From: Shewanella mesophila
GTDB lineage: Bacteria; Pseudomonadota; Gammaproteobacteria; Enterobacterales; Shewanellaceae
Direction of reading: 5' to 3'
Assembly: GCF_019457515.1 (NCBI RefSeq)
Contig: NZ_CP080421.1
Location: 1,674,001 to 1,738,000, forward strand
Length of the DNA stretch: 64,000 nt
Both the position numbers and the translations under genes were made by a program. Shown one piece after another: positions 11,063 through 19,774 of this stretch (position 1 is the first letter of the stretch; every line of letters begins with the position of its first letter). The notes beneath the pieces were generated by a model, which did no database searches, was not told the origin of the DNA, and saw only the letters and a program-made list of their open reading frames with translations.

Positions 11063-11092
11063 AAATAGAGAGAGCCGTGGCTCTCTCTATTT
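11063..11092 (-). terminator. intrinsic terminator of the DUF3360 gene
   Basis: Fourteen-base perfect stem AAATAGAGAGAGCC / GGCTCTCTCTATTT with a two-base turn, directly after the stop codon on the minus strand and ending in TATTTT. Confidence 0.75.
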
Positions 11093-11100
11093 GGAAGTGC

Positions 11101-12633
11101 TTAAAGTAGTGCGGGTATACCTTGGATCATGCCAACCGCTAACATCGCGGCAAGACAGATAACAAATGCAAGACCAGGAATGATTAATCTGTCAGCTGTG
11201 CTCAGGCTAGCTGCGCGCTCTTTATCACCGATTAGCCCATTGTTATCTAAGAACATGGTTAGTGCCCATGCAAGAACAGGATTGGCAACAAATGAGGCGA
11301 AGATACAGATCCCTGCCGCTTGGCTGCTCTGAGTGTCTTTCACCATCTGCATACCCGCTTCGAGTAGTGGCAAGAACACACCAACAAGCAGAGCGATTGA
11401 CATTACCGGGCGCCAAACGGTGACATCCATTGGATAACCGATGACAGCAACAATAATACACAATGAACCAAGTAGGATAGCGCCTGCAGGGATAGGACGC
11501 TTTGCGATAGCAGCAGGGATCATATAAGTTCCCCAAGATGAGGTGATGTTACCGCCACCAACCGCAGTACCGACGATTTGACGTAATGAACAGGTTGTCA
11601 TGGTGTCATCAACGTCCATCAATACTTTTTCAGTGCCTTTTGGATAGTTCAGCTCTTGGAAGATACGATGCCCCAAGAAATCTGGTGACCACATAGCAAC
11701 GGCTAAAATTGCAAAAGGTAATGATGCAACAAAATGCTCAAAATTAGGTAAACCTAGTTGCCAACCGTATTCGGTTGAGCCCCACCAGTAGATAGGGTTA
11801 AGGTTTGGAATACCAGGTTCAGTCACAAATTGAAGATCTAGACCTGCGCCGAGTGCAAATGCCAGTGCTATTGCAGCAATAGAGCATAGTGGAATCGCTA
11901 GCCAGCGCTTACCGACCTTAGCTAGATAGGCATAAAGAATAACGTTTGCAAGTAAAATGAAAAACGCCACATAGCCTAAGCTGTAATCTAACTCATGTTT
12001 GGATTGCAAACCGCCGGCCCAATCAAATAACGATGTGATCTGACTTTTAGCCCCCATGAAACCGAGGAATACCAGTAGACCGCCTGCTACGCCGCTTGAG
12101 GTGAGATTCACGAGTCGCGATCCTCCTTTGAAGTAGCTGAGGATCAGACCAAATATACCCAGTAAAATCGCTAAGGCTAATGGATGCGCACCAGCTAGGG
12201 CGATGGCACCAATTAAGGGGATCATAGGGCCATGGTTGCCGCCAAGGTTGGCGCGAGGGTTGATAAAACCAGAACTGATGATACAAAAGAGTAAAGCGGG
12301 GATGAGCATTTCTACGCGAACGACTTGAATGGCAAATTCGGCACCTAAATTCACATGTTCCCAGCGTTCTGAAAGTCCAGAAGCCCATGCTGCCATTACG
12401 GCGGAATACATAACGGTAATGCCAATGGTTCCTGCTATTGCGGGAACTAAGTCTTCCCATTCAAAGCGGAAATCTCTACCAGGTAAATTCAGGCCCCAAC
12501 GTCTAGGCTTCATGATTTGTAACTCATGGTCTAGGTATTCTTCACGAGTATTAAACTCTGAAGCGGGACGATGAAGCTCTTTATAAGTCAGCTCAGAGGC
12601 TTCCGTTTCTTCGTGTTTGACTGTTTCTGACAT
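11101..12633 (-). CDS. DUF3360-type multi-pass permease
   Basis: A 510-residue membrane protein with a hydrophilic N-terminal region of about 60 residues and then roughly 11-13 hydrophobic segments. FINPRANLGGNHGPMIPLIGAIALAGAHPLAL and TSSWGTYMIPAAIAKRPIP are reminiscent of SulP/nucleobase-type carriers; I recall this protein type as DUF3360 in Shewanella and Vibrio. The substrate is not known. The context is informative: it lies between pflB and the formate channel gene, and a perfect PdhR-type palindrome is found 184 bases upstream, so a role in transport of pyruvate, lactate or another fermentation-linked anion is a reasonable inference, not an observation. Monocistronic, with its own terminator. 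Confidence 0.7.
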   Translation of the reverse strand: MSETVKHEETEASELTYKELHRPASEFNTREEYLDHELQIMKPRRWGLNLPGRDFRFEWEDLVPAIAGTIGITVMYSAVMAAWASGLSERWEHVNLGAEFAIQVVRVEMLIPALLFCIISSGFINPRANLGGNHGPMIPLIGAIALAGAHPLALAILLGIFGLILSYFKGGSRLVNLTSSGVAGGLLVFLGFMGAKSQITSLFDWAGGLQSKHELDYSLGYVAFFILLANVILYAYLAKVGKRWLAIPLCSIAAIALAFALGAGLDLQFVTEPGIPNLNPIYWWGSTEYGWQLGLPNFEHFVASLPFAILAVAMWSPDFLGHRIFQELNYPKGTEKVLMDVDDTMTTCSLRQIVGTAVGGGNITSSWGTYMIPAAIAKRPIPAGAILLGSLCIIVAVIGYPMDVTVWRPVMSIALLVGVFLPLLEAGMQMVKDTQSSQAAGICIFASFVANPVLAWALTMFLDNNGLIGDKERAASLSTADRLIIPGLAFVICLAAMLAVGMIQGIPALL

Positions 12634-13523
12634 AATTTCTCATTCTCCGAAAAGAACTTAGTGATTCATCTATTTGATGATGACTTCGACTGTATCCTTG
12701 GAAGTTAATCAAGTTGTCGTGGCCATAATGCCGAACATCTAACTTGAAAAACTTGTCCGCTTCTCTCACATGGAGTGCCATTTTTAAGAGAGCAGTTGTG
12801 TCCTTAACATTGCTTGAAATTGGTCTGACCAATTTACCTCATAAATATTAACACAGCAAAATGGTGTCGGCATTAAGTATCAATTAACTTGAAACTAATG
12901 ATTAGGTGATTTGAGACCTAGTTAACAACTTGTGTCCAGATCCGTTATCGATTTTTACATTAGGCATATAAATTGCGTTGATACGACGATCTCGTTAAGC
13001 CTCACTTTTGAGAGCGAGTTGGCTTACTCGTCAAATTTTAGCGTTGTATCGATTAACGCCCAACTTCGAATATGACGCGCATCACCAAGTGTCGTGTCGT
13101 TGTGAGCGCTATCGCGATTTTTGATTGTTCATTTATCAATAGGCTTAATGAGTTAACTGTACTTATCGCTAGTCATCTTCGAGCTATTTTTGCTATCAAC
13201 TTGCTTTATAGCTTAGGCAAGTTTGATTTTCTTGCCATGAAAGATCGTTTTAAGACGTTAACAATTGACTGACTCATCTGAACGCTGTCTTAGATTAAAT
13301 AGGGCTAGATAGATTTAAATATAAATAACATCTTTTAATTCAATGCCTTAATCTGTTGCTGGTTTGTTTTACATTTATGCAACGCAAGTGGCTTTCCATC
13401 AATAATCTTGATTCTCTCTATCATTATTATCAGATTTTCTTTTACGTGTTGTAGCGATACGTTTGTAGCCACGGAGATAAGCCTAGTGGCTGCCAACCTT
13501 TCTATAACGATAAATAGGAGAAG
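12634..13523. other. intergenic region between divergent transporter genes
   Basis: About 890 bases with no convincing coding sequence; a 66-codon frame at 13072-13272 has no SD and no protein-like character. It must hold the promoters of both the DUF3360 gene and focA. Apart from the operator at 12817-12835, an AT-rich part at 13300-13440 precedes the focA leader. Confidence 0.5.
12817..12835. promoter_or_regulatory. PdhR-type operator of the DUF3360 gene
   Basis: AAATTGGT-CTG-ACCAATTT, identical in both eight-base arms to the site before pflB and different only in the three-base spacer. It lies 184 bases upstream of the start codon of the permease gene. Confidence 0.75.
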
Positions 13524-13577
13524 ATGATGTTACTTAGTTTTAGTCAGCGAATTTTTTACCGAGAAGGAGTCAGTTAA
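13524..13577 (+). CDS. putative leader peptide of focA (17 aa)
   Basis: ATGATG follows a strong AGGAGAAG, opening a 17-codon frame with the product MMLLSFSQRIFYREGVS. Its TAA stop overlaps the focA ATG as TAATG, and the SD of focA (GAAGGAG) lies inside its last codons. This arrangement is that of a translationally coupled leader. No amino-acid run typical of attenuation is seen. Confidence 0.5.
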   Translation: MMLLSFSQRIFYREGVS

Positions 13578-15106
13578 TGGCGCCTCCTTCGTTTAACAGC
13601 GCGGTGTCTGCTTTGCAAAATCAGGCCGACAGAGTACCTATTCAGCCAGCGAGTACAGCATTAAGTATGTATCAACAGGCAGAGCGCTATGGCGTGACAA
13701 AAGTGAAGAAAGCCTATTGGCAATCGCTTGGCTTAGCAGCATTTGCTGGTGCATTCATCGCTTTAGCCTTTGTGTTTTATATCACTGTAACGACAGGATC
13801 ATCGAGCTCATGGGGCTTGGTTCGTCTTGCTGGTGGCTTGGCTTTTAGTTTGGGACTAATGCTGGTGGTCATTTGTGGCGGCGAACTCTTTACTAGCACT
13901 GTGCTCAGCAGCGTTGCCTGGGCGCAAAAGCTCGTCAGCACTAAGGAGTTACTTGCTTGCTGGGTACGGGTGTACATCGGCAACTTATTCGGTGCCATGT
14001 TGATGTTGACGCTGATCATTACCGCGCGTATGTATGAGCTTGATGGTGGCTTGTGGGGCGTCAATGCGCTCAACATTGCTCAGCATAAATTGCATCATGG
14101 ATGGGCTCAGGCGTTTGCGCTAGGCGTGCTGTGTAACATGTTGGTTTGTCTTGGTGTATGGATGACCTTCGCGAGTAAGGATGCACTCACTAAAGCCATC
14201 TTGCTGATGTTGCCTGTGGCTATGTTTGTTAGTAGTGGTTTTGAACATAGCATCGCTAACTTGTTTATGGTGCCTCTTGGGATCGTTATAGCCAATTTTG
14301 CCCACAGCGGATATTTCGACGCGGCAGGTATAACGGCTGCGCAATATAGTGATCTCACCCTAGCTAACTTCATTTGGAACAATCTTATTCCTGTGACGCT
14401 TGGCAATATTGTTGGCGGGGGATTATTGGTGGGCTTGGGTTATTGGATCATTGAGCGTAAGCCACAACAGACTAGCGACCTACATATTGCACCACCCACA
14501 TTAGCCGAGTGTTTATCTCCCTTTAATTCACCGTCAATTCAATCATTAACTAACACAGTTAACGGCACCCATTCATTATTAGTCACACCCTCTGGAGATG
14601 TATCAATGCCTAAATCAATTCAAAAGCTGAATGTCAGCGAGGTTATGAATCAAACCCCTTTTACGTTAACGCCTGAACTATCCGTTTATGAGGGCTTAAA
14701 GCGTTTAAGTGATGCCAATGAACGCGGCGCTTCAGTGGTTGACGCTCAACAACGGCTACTGGGTTATATATCACAGCAAGATCTGCTCCGTAGTTTGTGG
14801 TCTGAAGAGTATGTCAGAGGGATTGCTTATAAAGTCGCAGACTTGATGCAAACGCAAGTGCTTACGGTGGCGCCAAATGATGCAGTGGCAGACTTAATTG
14901 AATTAATGGTTGTCGATAGAAACAAGTTGTTCCCTGTTAGTGAAATGGGGATCTTAACCGGAAATACCTTTGCTAGTTATGAGGAGCGTTTAAGGCGAGC
15001 TCATGCCAGTAAACCTAGCAGTTTTCCAGTCGTCGACGAGGGTAAGCTAGTTGGGGTTATAACTCGAGAGGCGATCGCCGCTAAAGTGTGTGATGTTTAT
15101 GCTTAA
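13577..15106 (+). CDS. focA: formate/nitrite (FNT) channel fused to a C-terminal CBS-domain pair
   Basis: The N-terminal 300 residues are an FNT channel: six hydrophobic segments, ICGGELFTS, GFEHSIANLFMVPLG with the conserved pore His, and FIWNNLIPVTLGNIVGG. A linker of about 50 residues leads to two CBS motifs at about 351-415 (VSEVMNQTPFTL to GYISQQDLLR) and 420-509 (VADLMQTQVLTV to LVGVITREAI). FNT channels of Escherichia are about 285 residues, so the second half is an addition. Expected role: formate efflux or uptake across the inner membrane, gated or tuned by a nucleotide bound at the CBS pair (inferred). It is preceded by a coupled leader ORF. Not cotranscribed with pflB, unlike in enterobacteria. 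Confidence 0.88.
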   Translation: MAPPSFNSAVSALQNQADRVPIQPASTALSMYQQAERYGVTKVKKAYWQSLGLAAFAGAFIALAFVFYITVTTGSSSSWGLVRLAGGLAFSLGLMLVVICGGELFTSTVLSSVAWAQKLVSTKELLACWVRVYIGNLFGAMLMLTLIITARMYELDGGLWGVNALNIAQHKLHHGWAQAFALGVLCNMLVCLGVWMTFASKDALTKAILLMLPVAMFVSSGFEHSIANLFMVPLGIVIANFAHSGYFDAAGITAAQYSDLTLANFIWNNLIPVTLGNIVGGGLLVGLGYWIIERKPQQTSDLHIAPPTLAECLSPFNSPSIQSLTNTVNGTHSLLVTPSGDVSMPKSIQKLNVSEVMNQTPFTLTPELSVYEGLKRLSDANERGASVVDAQQRLLGYISQQDLLRSLWSEEYVRGIAYKVADLMQTQVLTVAPNDAVADLIELMVVDRNKLFPVSEMGILTGNTFASYEERLRRAHASKPSSFPVVDEGKLVGVITREAIAAKVCDVYA

Positions 15107-15140
15107 GGCATGTAGTTGATAAAACTATTTTATCGACAAA

Positions 15141-15165
15141 GAGATGGGGCTAGTAGCCCCATCTC
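15141..15165. terminator. hairpin between focA and the LysR gene
   Basis: Eleven-base perfect stem GAGATGGGGCT / AGCCCCATCTC with an AGT loop between convergent genes. The T-tracts are short, so termination in either direction is likely but not certain. Confidence 0.6.
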
Positions 15166-15176
15166 TTATTGTAAGA

Positions 15177-16091
15177 CTATCTTGAGTGTTTGTGAGCTTG
15201 GCGATTTTTACTCAGTCTACGCGCTTCTGTTATTACGCAATCCCTTAACGGGTTCTCTCCCGAATCACAGCGCCATACAAATGAAAGATGTCTTTGCATA
15301 TTGAGCTGAGGCGTTTCAAGGATAACCAGTTCACCCGCGGCAACTTCTTTTTCTACATCTAAGAAAGGTAAGCTACTCAAGTATGGCCCATTCTTAACGA
15401 GCGCCTTGAGCAGTGATACATGCTCATATTCCTTCCATACATTGAGCTTCTCTATTACCCCGTGAATGGCGCCCTCAAAAATCCGCCGCGTCCCCGCACC
15501 TTGCTCACGTAACACCCATTTCGCTTGCTCTAACTGTGACAAGCTGGTGGTTTCATATCTAGCGTAAGGGTGGTGTGGGGAGGCGATAACGACTAAATGA
15601 TCATCTAGCCATTGTTCCTGATATAGACGGCTATCGTCATTACGGCCTTCAATAATGCCAAAATCATATTCGTAGTTGAGTAAACCTTCGACGACATTCT
15701 CGGTATTTTCAACTGTGAGATCGATCCTAAGTTCAGGAAAATCGGTATCGATTTTACTGATAAGTTCGGGGAGTAGGTGCTCAGCCGCTGTTTGACTTGA
15801 GCATAATCTAAACCGGCCGCTGATAAGGTGTTGTTCGTGAAGGCCTAATTCTATTTGCTGCGCATCTTGTAATAGCCTTCGCGCCTTTGGGCGTAACCAG
15901 TTCCCCCAGTGGCTCAAAGTGAGCCGATTGCCTTGTCGAATAAAAAGCGGTCTACCGAGTAGGTTCTCGAGTTGCCCAAGTGACATGCTGACTGCCGACT
16001 GAGTCATGGAGAGTTTTCTTGCTGCGGCGCTGACACTTTCTAAGCTGGCTACCGCATCGAAAACCATTATTTGCTTGAGTGAGTATTTCAT
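15177..16091 (-). CDS. LysR family transcriptional regulator, YeiE-like
   Basis: A 304-residue LysR-type regulator with an N-terminal winged helix (residues 1-60, containing SVSAAARKLSMTQSAVSMSLGQLENLLGRPLF) and a substrate-binding-protein-like effector domain. VLREQGAGTRR and FGIIEGRNDD resemble the YeiE/CysB branch, which senses small anions such as sulfite or related molecules; the actual effector is unknown. It is divergent from the small membrane protein and PanF-type symporter genes, 321 bases away, which are its likely targets. Convergent with focA. Confidence 0.85.
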   Translation of the reverse strand: MKYSLKQIMVFDAVASLESVSAAARKLSMTQSAVSMSLGQLENLLGRPLFIRQGNRLTLSHWGNWLRPKARRLLQDAQQIELGLHEQHLISGRFRLCSSQTAAEHLLPELISKIDTDFPELRIDLTVENTENVVEGLLNYEYDFGIIEGRNDDSRLYQEQWLDDHLVVIASPHHPYARYETTSLSQLEQAKWVLREQGAGTRRIFEGAIHGVIEKLNVWKEYEHVSLLKALVKNGPYLSSLPFLDVEKEVAAGELVILETPQLNMQRHLSFVWRCDSGENPLRDCVITEARRLSKNRQAHKHSR

Positions 16092-16412
16092 GACGGCTAT
16101 TTTGTCCCTAACTGAAACTAATATAAATTGAAACTATCAATTAAATTGATGGCTTATTGAGTCTGATTCTATGGCTTGTTAACGACCTAGACAAGCAAGC
16201 GGCTGATTTTAATGGTGGAATCTAGAGGTGGTTCACTCTTTTCGGCTAGCTGTGCGTTTCGTGGGATTTATCGTGATCGTTTTTAGAAATTTGTAATGTA
16301 AAAATAATGTGTTACAGGTCTTGATACTTAAGACTCTTCTAGTATGACGCTAGCTCTGACCGCTGCTTTTGTCTAGAATCGAGTATCTGTTTCTCTGTTC
16401 GTATGACTCTCT
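16092..16412. other. divergent promoter region
   Basis: About 320 bases between the LysR gene and the symporter genes. It should hold the LysR-regulated promoters. A short inverted pair near 16123-16145 (TATAAATTGAAA and its surroundings) is a possible site, but nothing decisive is visible. Confidence 0.4.
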
Positions 16413-16604
16413 ATGGCTTCATTGTCAAAAATGGCATTAGCGCTAACTGGCGGTTACTTCATATTATGGTGCTTGGGGCCGCTACTGCTCAAAGATGCTG
16501 GCAGCTGGATTGGTCTGCCTCTGTGGTTTTGGTTCTCCTGTATTGGGGCTCCTTTAATTCTGATCCTATCCTTAGCTGTGTTCCTGAGAGGACAAGATGA
16601 CTAA
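16413..16604 (+). CDS. small two-TM protein, likely symporter partner (YhdT-like)
   Basis: A 63-residue protein with two hydrophobic segments (about 6-26 and 36-57) and a short hydrophilic end. Its stop overlaps the start of the next gene by eight bases, so the two are translationally coupled. Small proteins of the DUF997/YhdT type stand before the pantothenate symporter PanF in other gammaproteobacteria; size, topology and place fit that pattern. An overlapping frame starting at 16403 is a shadow. Confidence 0.65.
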   Translation: MASLSKMALALTGGYFILWCLGPLLLKDAGSWIGLPLWFWFSCIGAPLILILSLAVFLRGQDD

Positions 16605-18036
16605 TCTTATTCCAGTTATGGGTTATCTGTTATTGAGCCTGATCATTACTCGCTGGTGGAGCCATAGGCAGAGTCAAAAGGGGGATAGACTTTACGGTGA
16701 TAAGGCAAAACGTTTCTTTATCGGTGGCGCCTTTTTAAATGGCCCTTTGCTGGCGTTAACCCTTGTTGCAACATACACCAGTGCCAGCTCCTTTATCGGC
16801 GGTCCAGGCGCCGCTTATAAAATGGGCTTAGGTTGGGTATGGCTTGCATTAATACAGGTGCCTGTCGCTATCTTAACCCTAGGGGGATTAGGCCCCAAGT
16901 TTCTGAGCCAGCGCCATGGACATGCCACCTTGATTGAATGGCTCGATGCTCGCTATCACAGCCCATTACTGAGCCATATAGCGGTGGTAAGTTTAGTCAC
17001 GGGTTTTATCGCGATGATTGCGGTGCAGTTTATTGGCGGCGCGAGGTTATTCTCTGGCGTGAGCGGTATTAGTTATGAGTTGGGGCTCGCTCTGTTTGTT
17101 GTCACTGTGCTCGTCTATACCTTAACAGGCGGGTTTCGGGCAGTAGTGCTAACCGATGCGTTGCAAGGGATTGTGATGCTGCTAGGCTTGCTACTCCTGT
17201 TTAGCGGTATTTTGTTTCAGGCTCCACTACCTGAATTAATGGCAACCGTTAGCCATTACTCTCCTCAAATGCTCGAGCCACATGGCGTAAGTGATGCGCT
17301 TGGCTGGCCTATGATGCTCTCTTTTTGGGTGTTGATCTGTTTTGGCACCATGGGGCTGCCCCATACCTTAGTGCGTTTACTGGCAGTAAAAGATAGCAGC
17401 GCCTTAAAGCGGGGCATGGTATGGGGAACCATTATCTGTTTTTTGATGACCTTGCTGCCGCACCTGTGCGGTGTTCTTGGTCGGGCGCTTTATCCTGATT
17501 TGTCGGTTCCTGATGAGATCATGCCAAGTTTAATATCGGGGATTTTTCCTCCTTTTTGGGCTGGAGTGCTGTTAGCGGCGCCAATCGCCGCAGTCATGTC
17601 ATCGGTCGACTCCATGTTATTACAATCGGCGGTTAGCCTTATTCGCGACGGCGCCTTGAAGAAGTGGCCTAGCTTAAGCTCGGCCATGCAAGTTAGGCTG
17701 ACTCGAATGGCTCTCTTACTGGTCACACTCATCGCTAGCTATTGGGCATTGGATCCACCAGAGATGATTGTTTGGATCAATCTTGCTGCATTTGGTGCGC
17801 TTCAGGCGGTATTTTTGTGGCCCATAATCGCCGGAGTGTTTTTACCCAGTGTCAATGGCGTTAGCGCATTAACATCGATGGTGGCAGGGCTGATTAGTTA
17901 CTTACTGCTGCAAATAGCTGCGCCCTTTATGTGGCATATTCATCCTATTGTGCCAGCATTACTTTTGTCGTTATTGGTGATGCTTGCGAGTCATCTTTGG
18001 CAAAATAGATCTAAGGCTGTGACTTCCGAATGTTAA
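16597..18036 (+). CDS. sodium:solute symporter, PanF-like
   Basis: A 479-residue SSS-family carrier with about 13 membrane segments. The family core is seen in ATYTSASSFIGGPGAAYKMGLGWVWLA (Na+ site region) and TGGFRAVVLTDALQGIVML. Later MSSVDSMLLQSAVSLIRD is the conserved seventh-helix region. The sequence style and the small coupled partner upstream suggest the pantothenate symporter branch; another carboxylate is possible. It acts at the inner membrane. The LysR gene upstream is its probable regulator. Confidence 0.78.
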   Translation: MTNLIPVMGYLLLSLIITRWWSHRQSQKGDRLYGDKAKRFFIGGAFLNGPLLALTLVATYTSASSFIGGPGAAYKMGLGWVWLALIQVPVAILTLGGLGPKFLSQRHGHATLIEWLDARYHSPLLSHIAVVSLVTGFIAMIAVQFIGGARLFSGVSGISYELGLALFVVTVLVYTLTGGFRAVVLTDALQGIVMLLGLLLLFSGILFQAPLPELMATVSHYSPQMLEPHGVSDALGWPMMLSFWVLICFGTMGLPHTLVRLLAVKDSSALKRGMVWGTIICFLMTLLPHLCGVLGRALYPDLSVPDEIMPSLISGIFPPFWAGVLLAAPIAAVMSSVDSMLLQSAVSLIRDGALKKWPSLSSAMQVRLTRMALLLVTLIASYWALDPPEMIVWINLAAFGALQAVFLWPIIAGVFLPSVNGVSALTSMVAGLISYLLLQIAAPFMWHIHPIVPALLLSLLVMLASHLWQNRSKAVTSEC

Positions 18037-18135
18037 TGTTAGTCTCAATGATAGTGTTGATGTTACTGCTTGCTAATGCTTGAGTTATCAGCTGACACCG
18101 CAGTGTAAACCTAGGTTGAATTAGTTTATATTTGC

Positions 18136-18159
18136 GGCCAGATAATCTTTATTCTGGCC
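18136..18159 (+). promoter_or_regulatory. inverted repeat just before the yfcC-type start
   Basis: GGCCAGA (18136-18142) and TCTGGCC (18153-18159) flank a ten-base AT-rich loop. The right arm ends five bases before the ATG, where the ribosome binding site should be; no clear SD is visible. It may be an operator or an RNA hairpin acting on translation. Confidence 0.4.
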
Positions 18160-18164
18160 ATAAA

Positions 18165-19703
18165 ATGAATGCTAATCCTACAAACTCATCAATTGAGTCT
18201 ACCTCGTCTGTTCAAACCTGGCAGATGCCAGACACTTTAGTGATCATCTTTTTTGTCGCATTAGCGGCAATGCTACTAACCTATATTGTTCCTGTTGGCT
18301 CCTTCGAGACCCAAGATGTTATCTACGTGAGTGATGGTGTCGAAAAGAGCCGTAGTGTTGTTAATCCTAGCTCATTTCGTTATCAAGTTGATGATAGTGG
18401 AACTCCTGTTCTTCAGCCTATCTCCCTGTTCGAGGGTGGCGGTGATGTCGGCTTTTTTAATTTTGCCTTTGAAGGTTTAGTCTCTGGTTCAAAGTGGGGA
18501 ACAGCCATCGGTGTCATCATGTTCATGTTAGTGATCGGCGGTGCATTTGGCATCGTAATGGAAACGGGCACTATAGATAATGGCATCTTGCGGTTAATCG
18601 ATAGGACTCGAGGTAATGAAGGGCTATTTATCCCCGTTCTGTTTACCTTGTTTTCTCTTGGCGGCGCGGTTTTTGGTATGGGGGAGGAGGCGATAGCCTT
18701 TGCGATTATTATTTGCCCTTTGATGATCCGCCTCGGCTTTGATGGCATTACCACGGTTATGGTGACTTATGTGGCGACCCAAGTCGGTTTTGCCAGCTCA
18801 TGGATGAACCCTTTTAGCGTGGCTATCGCTCAAGGTATTGCTGGCATTCCTGTGCTTTCGGGGGCGGGAGTGAGAGGTGTTATGTGGGCTGGATTTACCC
18901 TGATGGGGATAGTTTTCACCATGCGATATGGCGCTAAAATTAGAGCAACTCCATCATTATCTTATAGTTATAAAAGTGATCAGTATTTTCGAGATCACCA
19001 AGCTAGCGCTAGCTTAGAAAGCCGATTTAATCTAGGTGATATCTTAGTGTTACTGACCATATTACTCACAGTGATTTGGGTTATTTGGGGCGTGGTTGCA
19101 AATGCTTGGTTTATTCCTGAGATAGCGAGTCAATTTTTTACCATGGGGATAGTGGTTGGCGTGTTTGCTGTGGTGTTTAAGCTTAATAAGATGACAGTCA
19201 ATCGCGTTGCAACCAGCTTTAAGCAAGGTGCTGCAACTATGCTAGAGCCTGCGATATTAGTCGGTTGCGCTTCTGGCATTTTAATTATATTAGGAGGCGG
19301 CGACCCGACGAAGCCGAGCGTTCTCAATACGTTACTTAGTAGCGCTGGCGGTTTTATTGGTGCGCTGCCAGCGGCATTTTCGGCTTGGTTTATGTTGTTG
19401 TTTCAATCGATATTTAATTTCTTTGTGACCTCGGGCTCAGGACAGGCGGCATTAACCATGCCCTTGATGGCGCCGCTTGCAGATATTGTGGGGGTTAGCC
19501 GTCAAGTTGCGGTGTTGGCGTTTCAGTTGGGCGATGGTTTTACTAATGTCATCGTACCGACCTCGGCGTCATTGATGGCGACATTAGGTGTATGCAGAGT
19601 CGATTGGGGGGCTTGGCTTAAGTTTATCTGGCGCTTTATGGCGGCGTTATTTGTTGTATCGAGTATTGTGGTAGTCGCTGCGCACTATTTTGGCTTTGTG
19701 TAA
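18165..19703 (+). CDS. YfcC family carrier (DcuC/basic amino acid antiporter superfamily)
   Basis: A membrane protein of 512 residues with about 12 segments. The frame can begin at a TTG 11 codons upstream, but that codon lies in the hairpin at 18136; the ATG at 18165 is preferred. The family is visible in LTYIVPVGSFE, FGMGEEAIAFAIIICPLMI and FFVTSGSGQAALTMPLMAPLADIVGVSRQ, all typical of YfcC/DcuC-type proteins. Members have been proposed to move C4-dicarboxylates or to exchange amino acids such as arginine and ornithine; the substrate here is not known. Monocistronic and ending at a strong bidirectional terminator. Confidence 0.8.
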   Translation: MNANPTNSSIESTSSVQTWQMPDTLVIIFFVALAAMLLTYIVPVGSFETQDVIYVSDGVEKSRSVVNPSSFRYQVDDSGTPVLQPISLFEGGGDVGFFNFAFEGLVSGSKWGTAIGVIMFMLVIGGAFGIVMETGTIDNGILRLIDRTRGNEGLFIPVLFTLFSLGGAVFGMGEEAIAFAIIICPLMIRLGFDGITTVMVTYVATQVGFASSWMNPFSVAIAQGIAGIPVLSGAGVRGVMWAGFTLMGIVFTMRYGAKIRATPSLSYSYKSDQYFRDHQASASLESRFNLGDILVLLTILLTVIWVIWGVVANAWFIPEIASQFFTMGIVVGVFAVVFKLNKMTVNRVATSFKQGAATMLEPAILVGCASGILIILGGGDPTKPSVLNTLLSSAGGFIGALPAAFSAWFMLLFQSIFNFFVTSGSGQAALTMPLMAPLADIVGVSRQVAVLAFQLGDGFTNVIVPTSASLMATLGVCRVDWGAWLKFIWRFMAALFVVSSIVVVAAHYFGFV

Positions 19704-19739
19704 TGCTTATTTTGCTTTTAGTTTAGGAAATCGAGCAAT

Positions 19740-19767
19740 AAAAACGGCATCCTAGGATGCCGTTTTT
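19740..19767. terminator. bidirectional intrinsic terminator
   Basis: A perfect 28-base palindrome, AAAAACGGCATCCT and its complement, with A and T runs at the ends. It lies between the convergent YfcC-type and TonB-receptor genes. Confidence 0.9.
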
Positions 19768-19774
19768 GTAGTTA

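Noticed and set aside
12593..12832. 79-codon minus-strand frame overlapping the start of the DUF3360 gene
   Set aside because: It overlaps the well supported permease start in another phase and runs over the operator; no SD and no protein-like pattern.
13072..13272. 66-codon plus-strand frame upstream of focA
   Set aside because: No ribosome binding site, lies in a long AT-rich regulatory region and has no recognisable sequence character.
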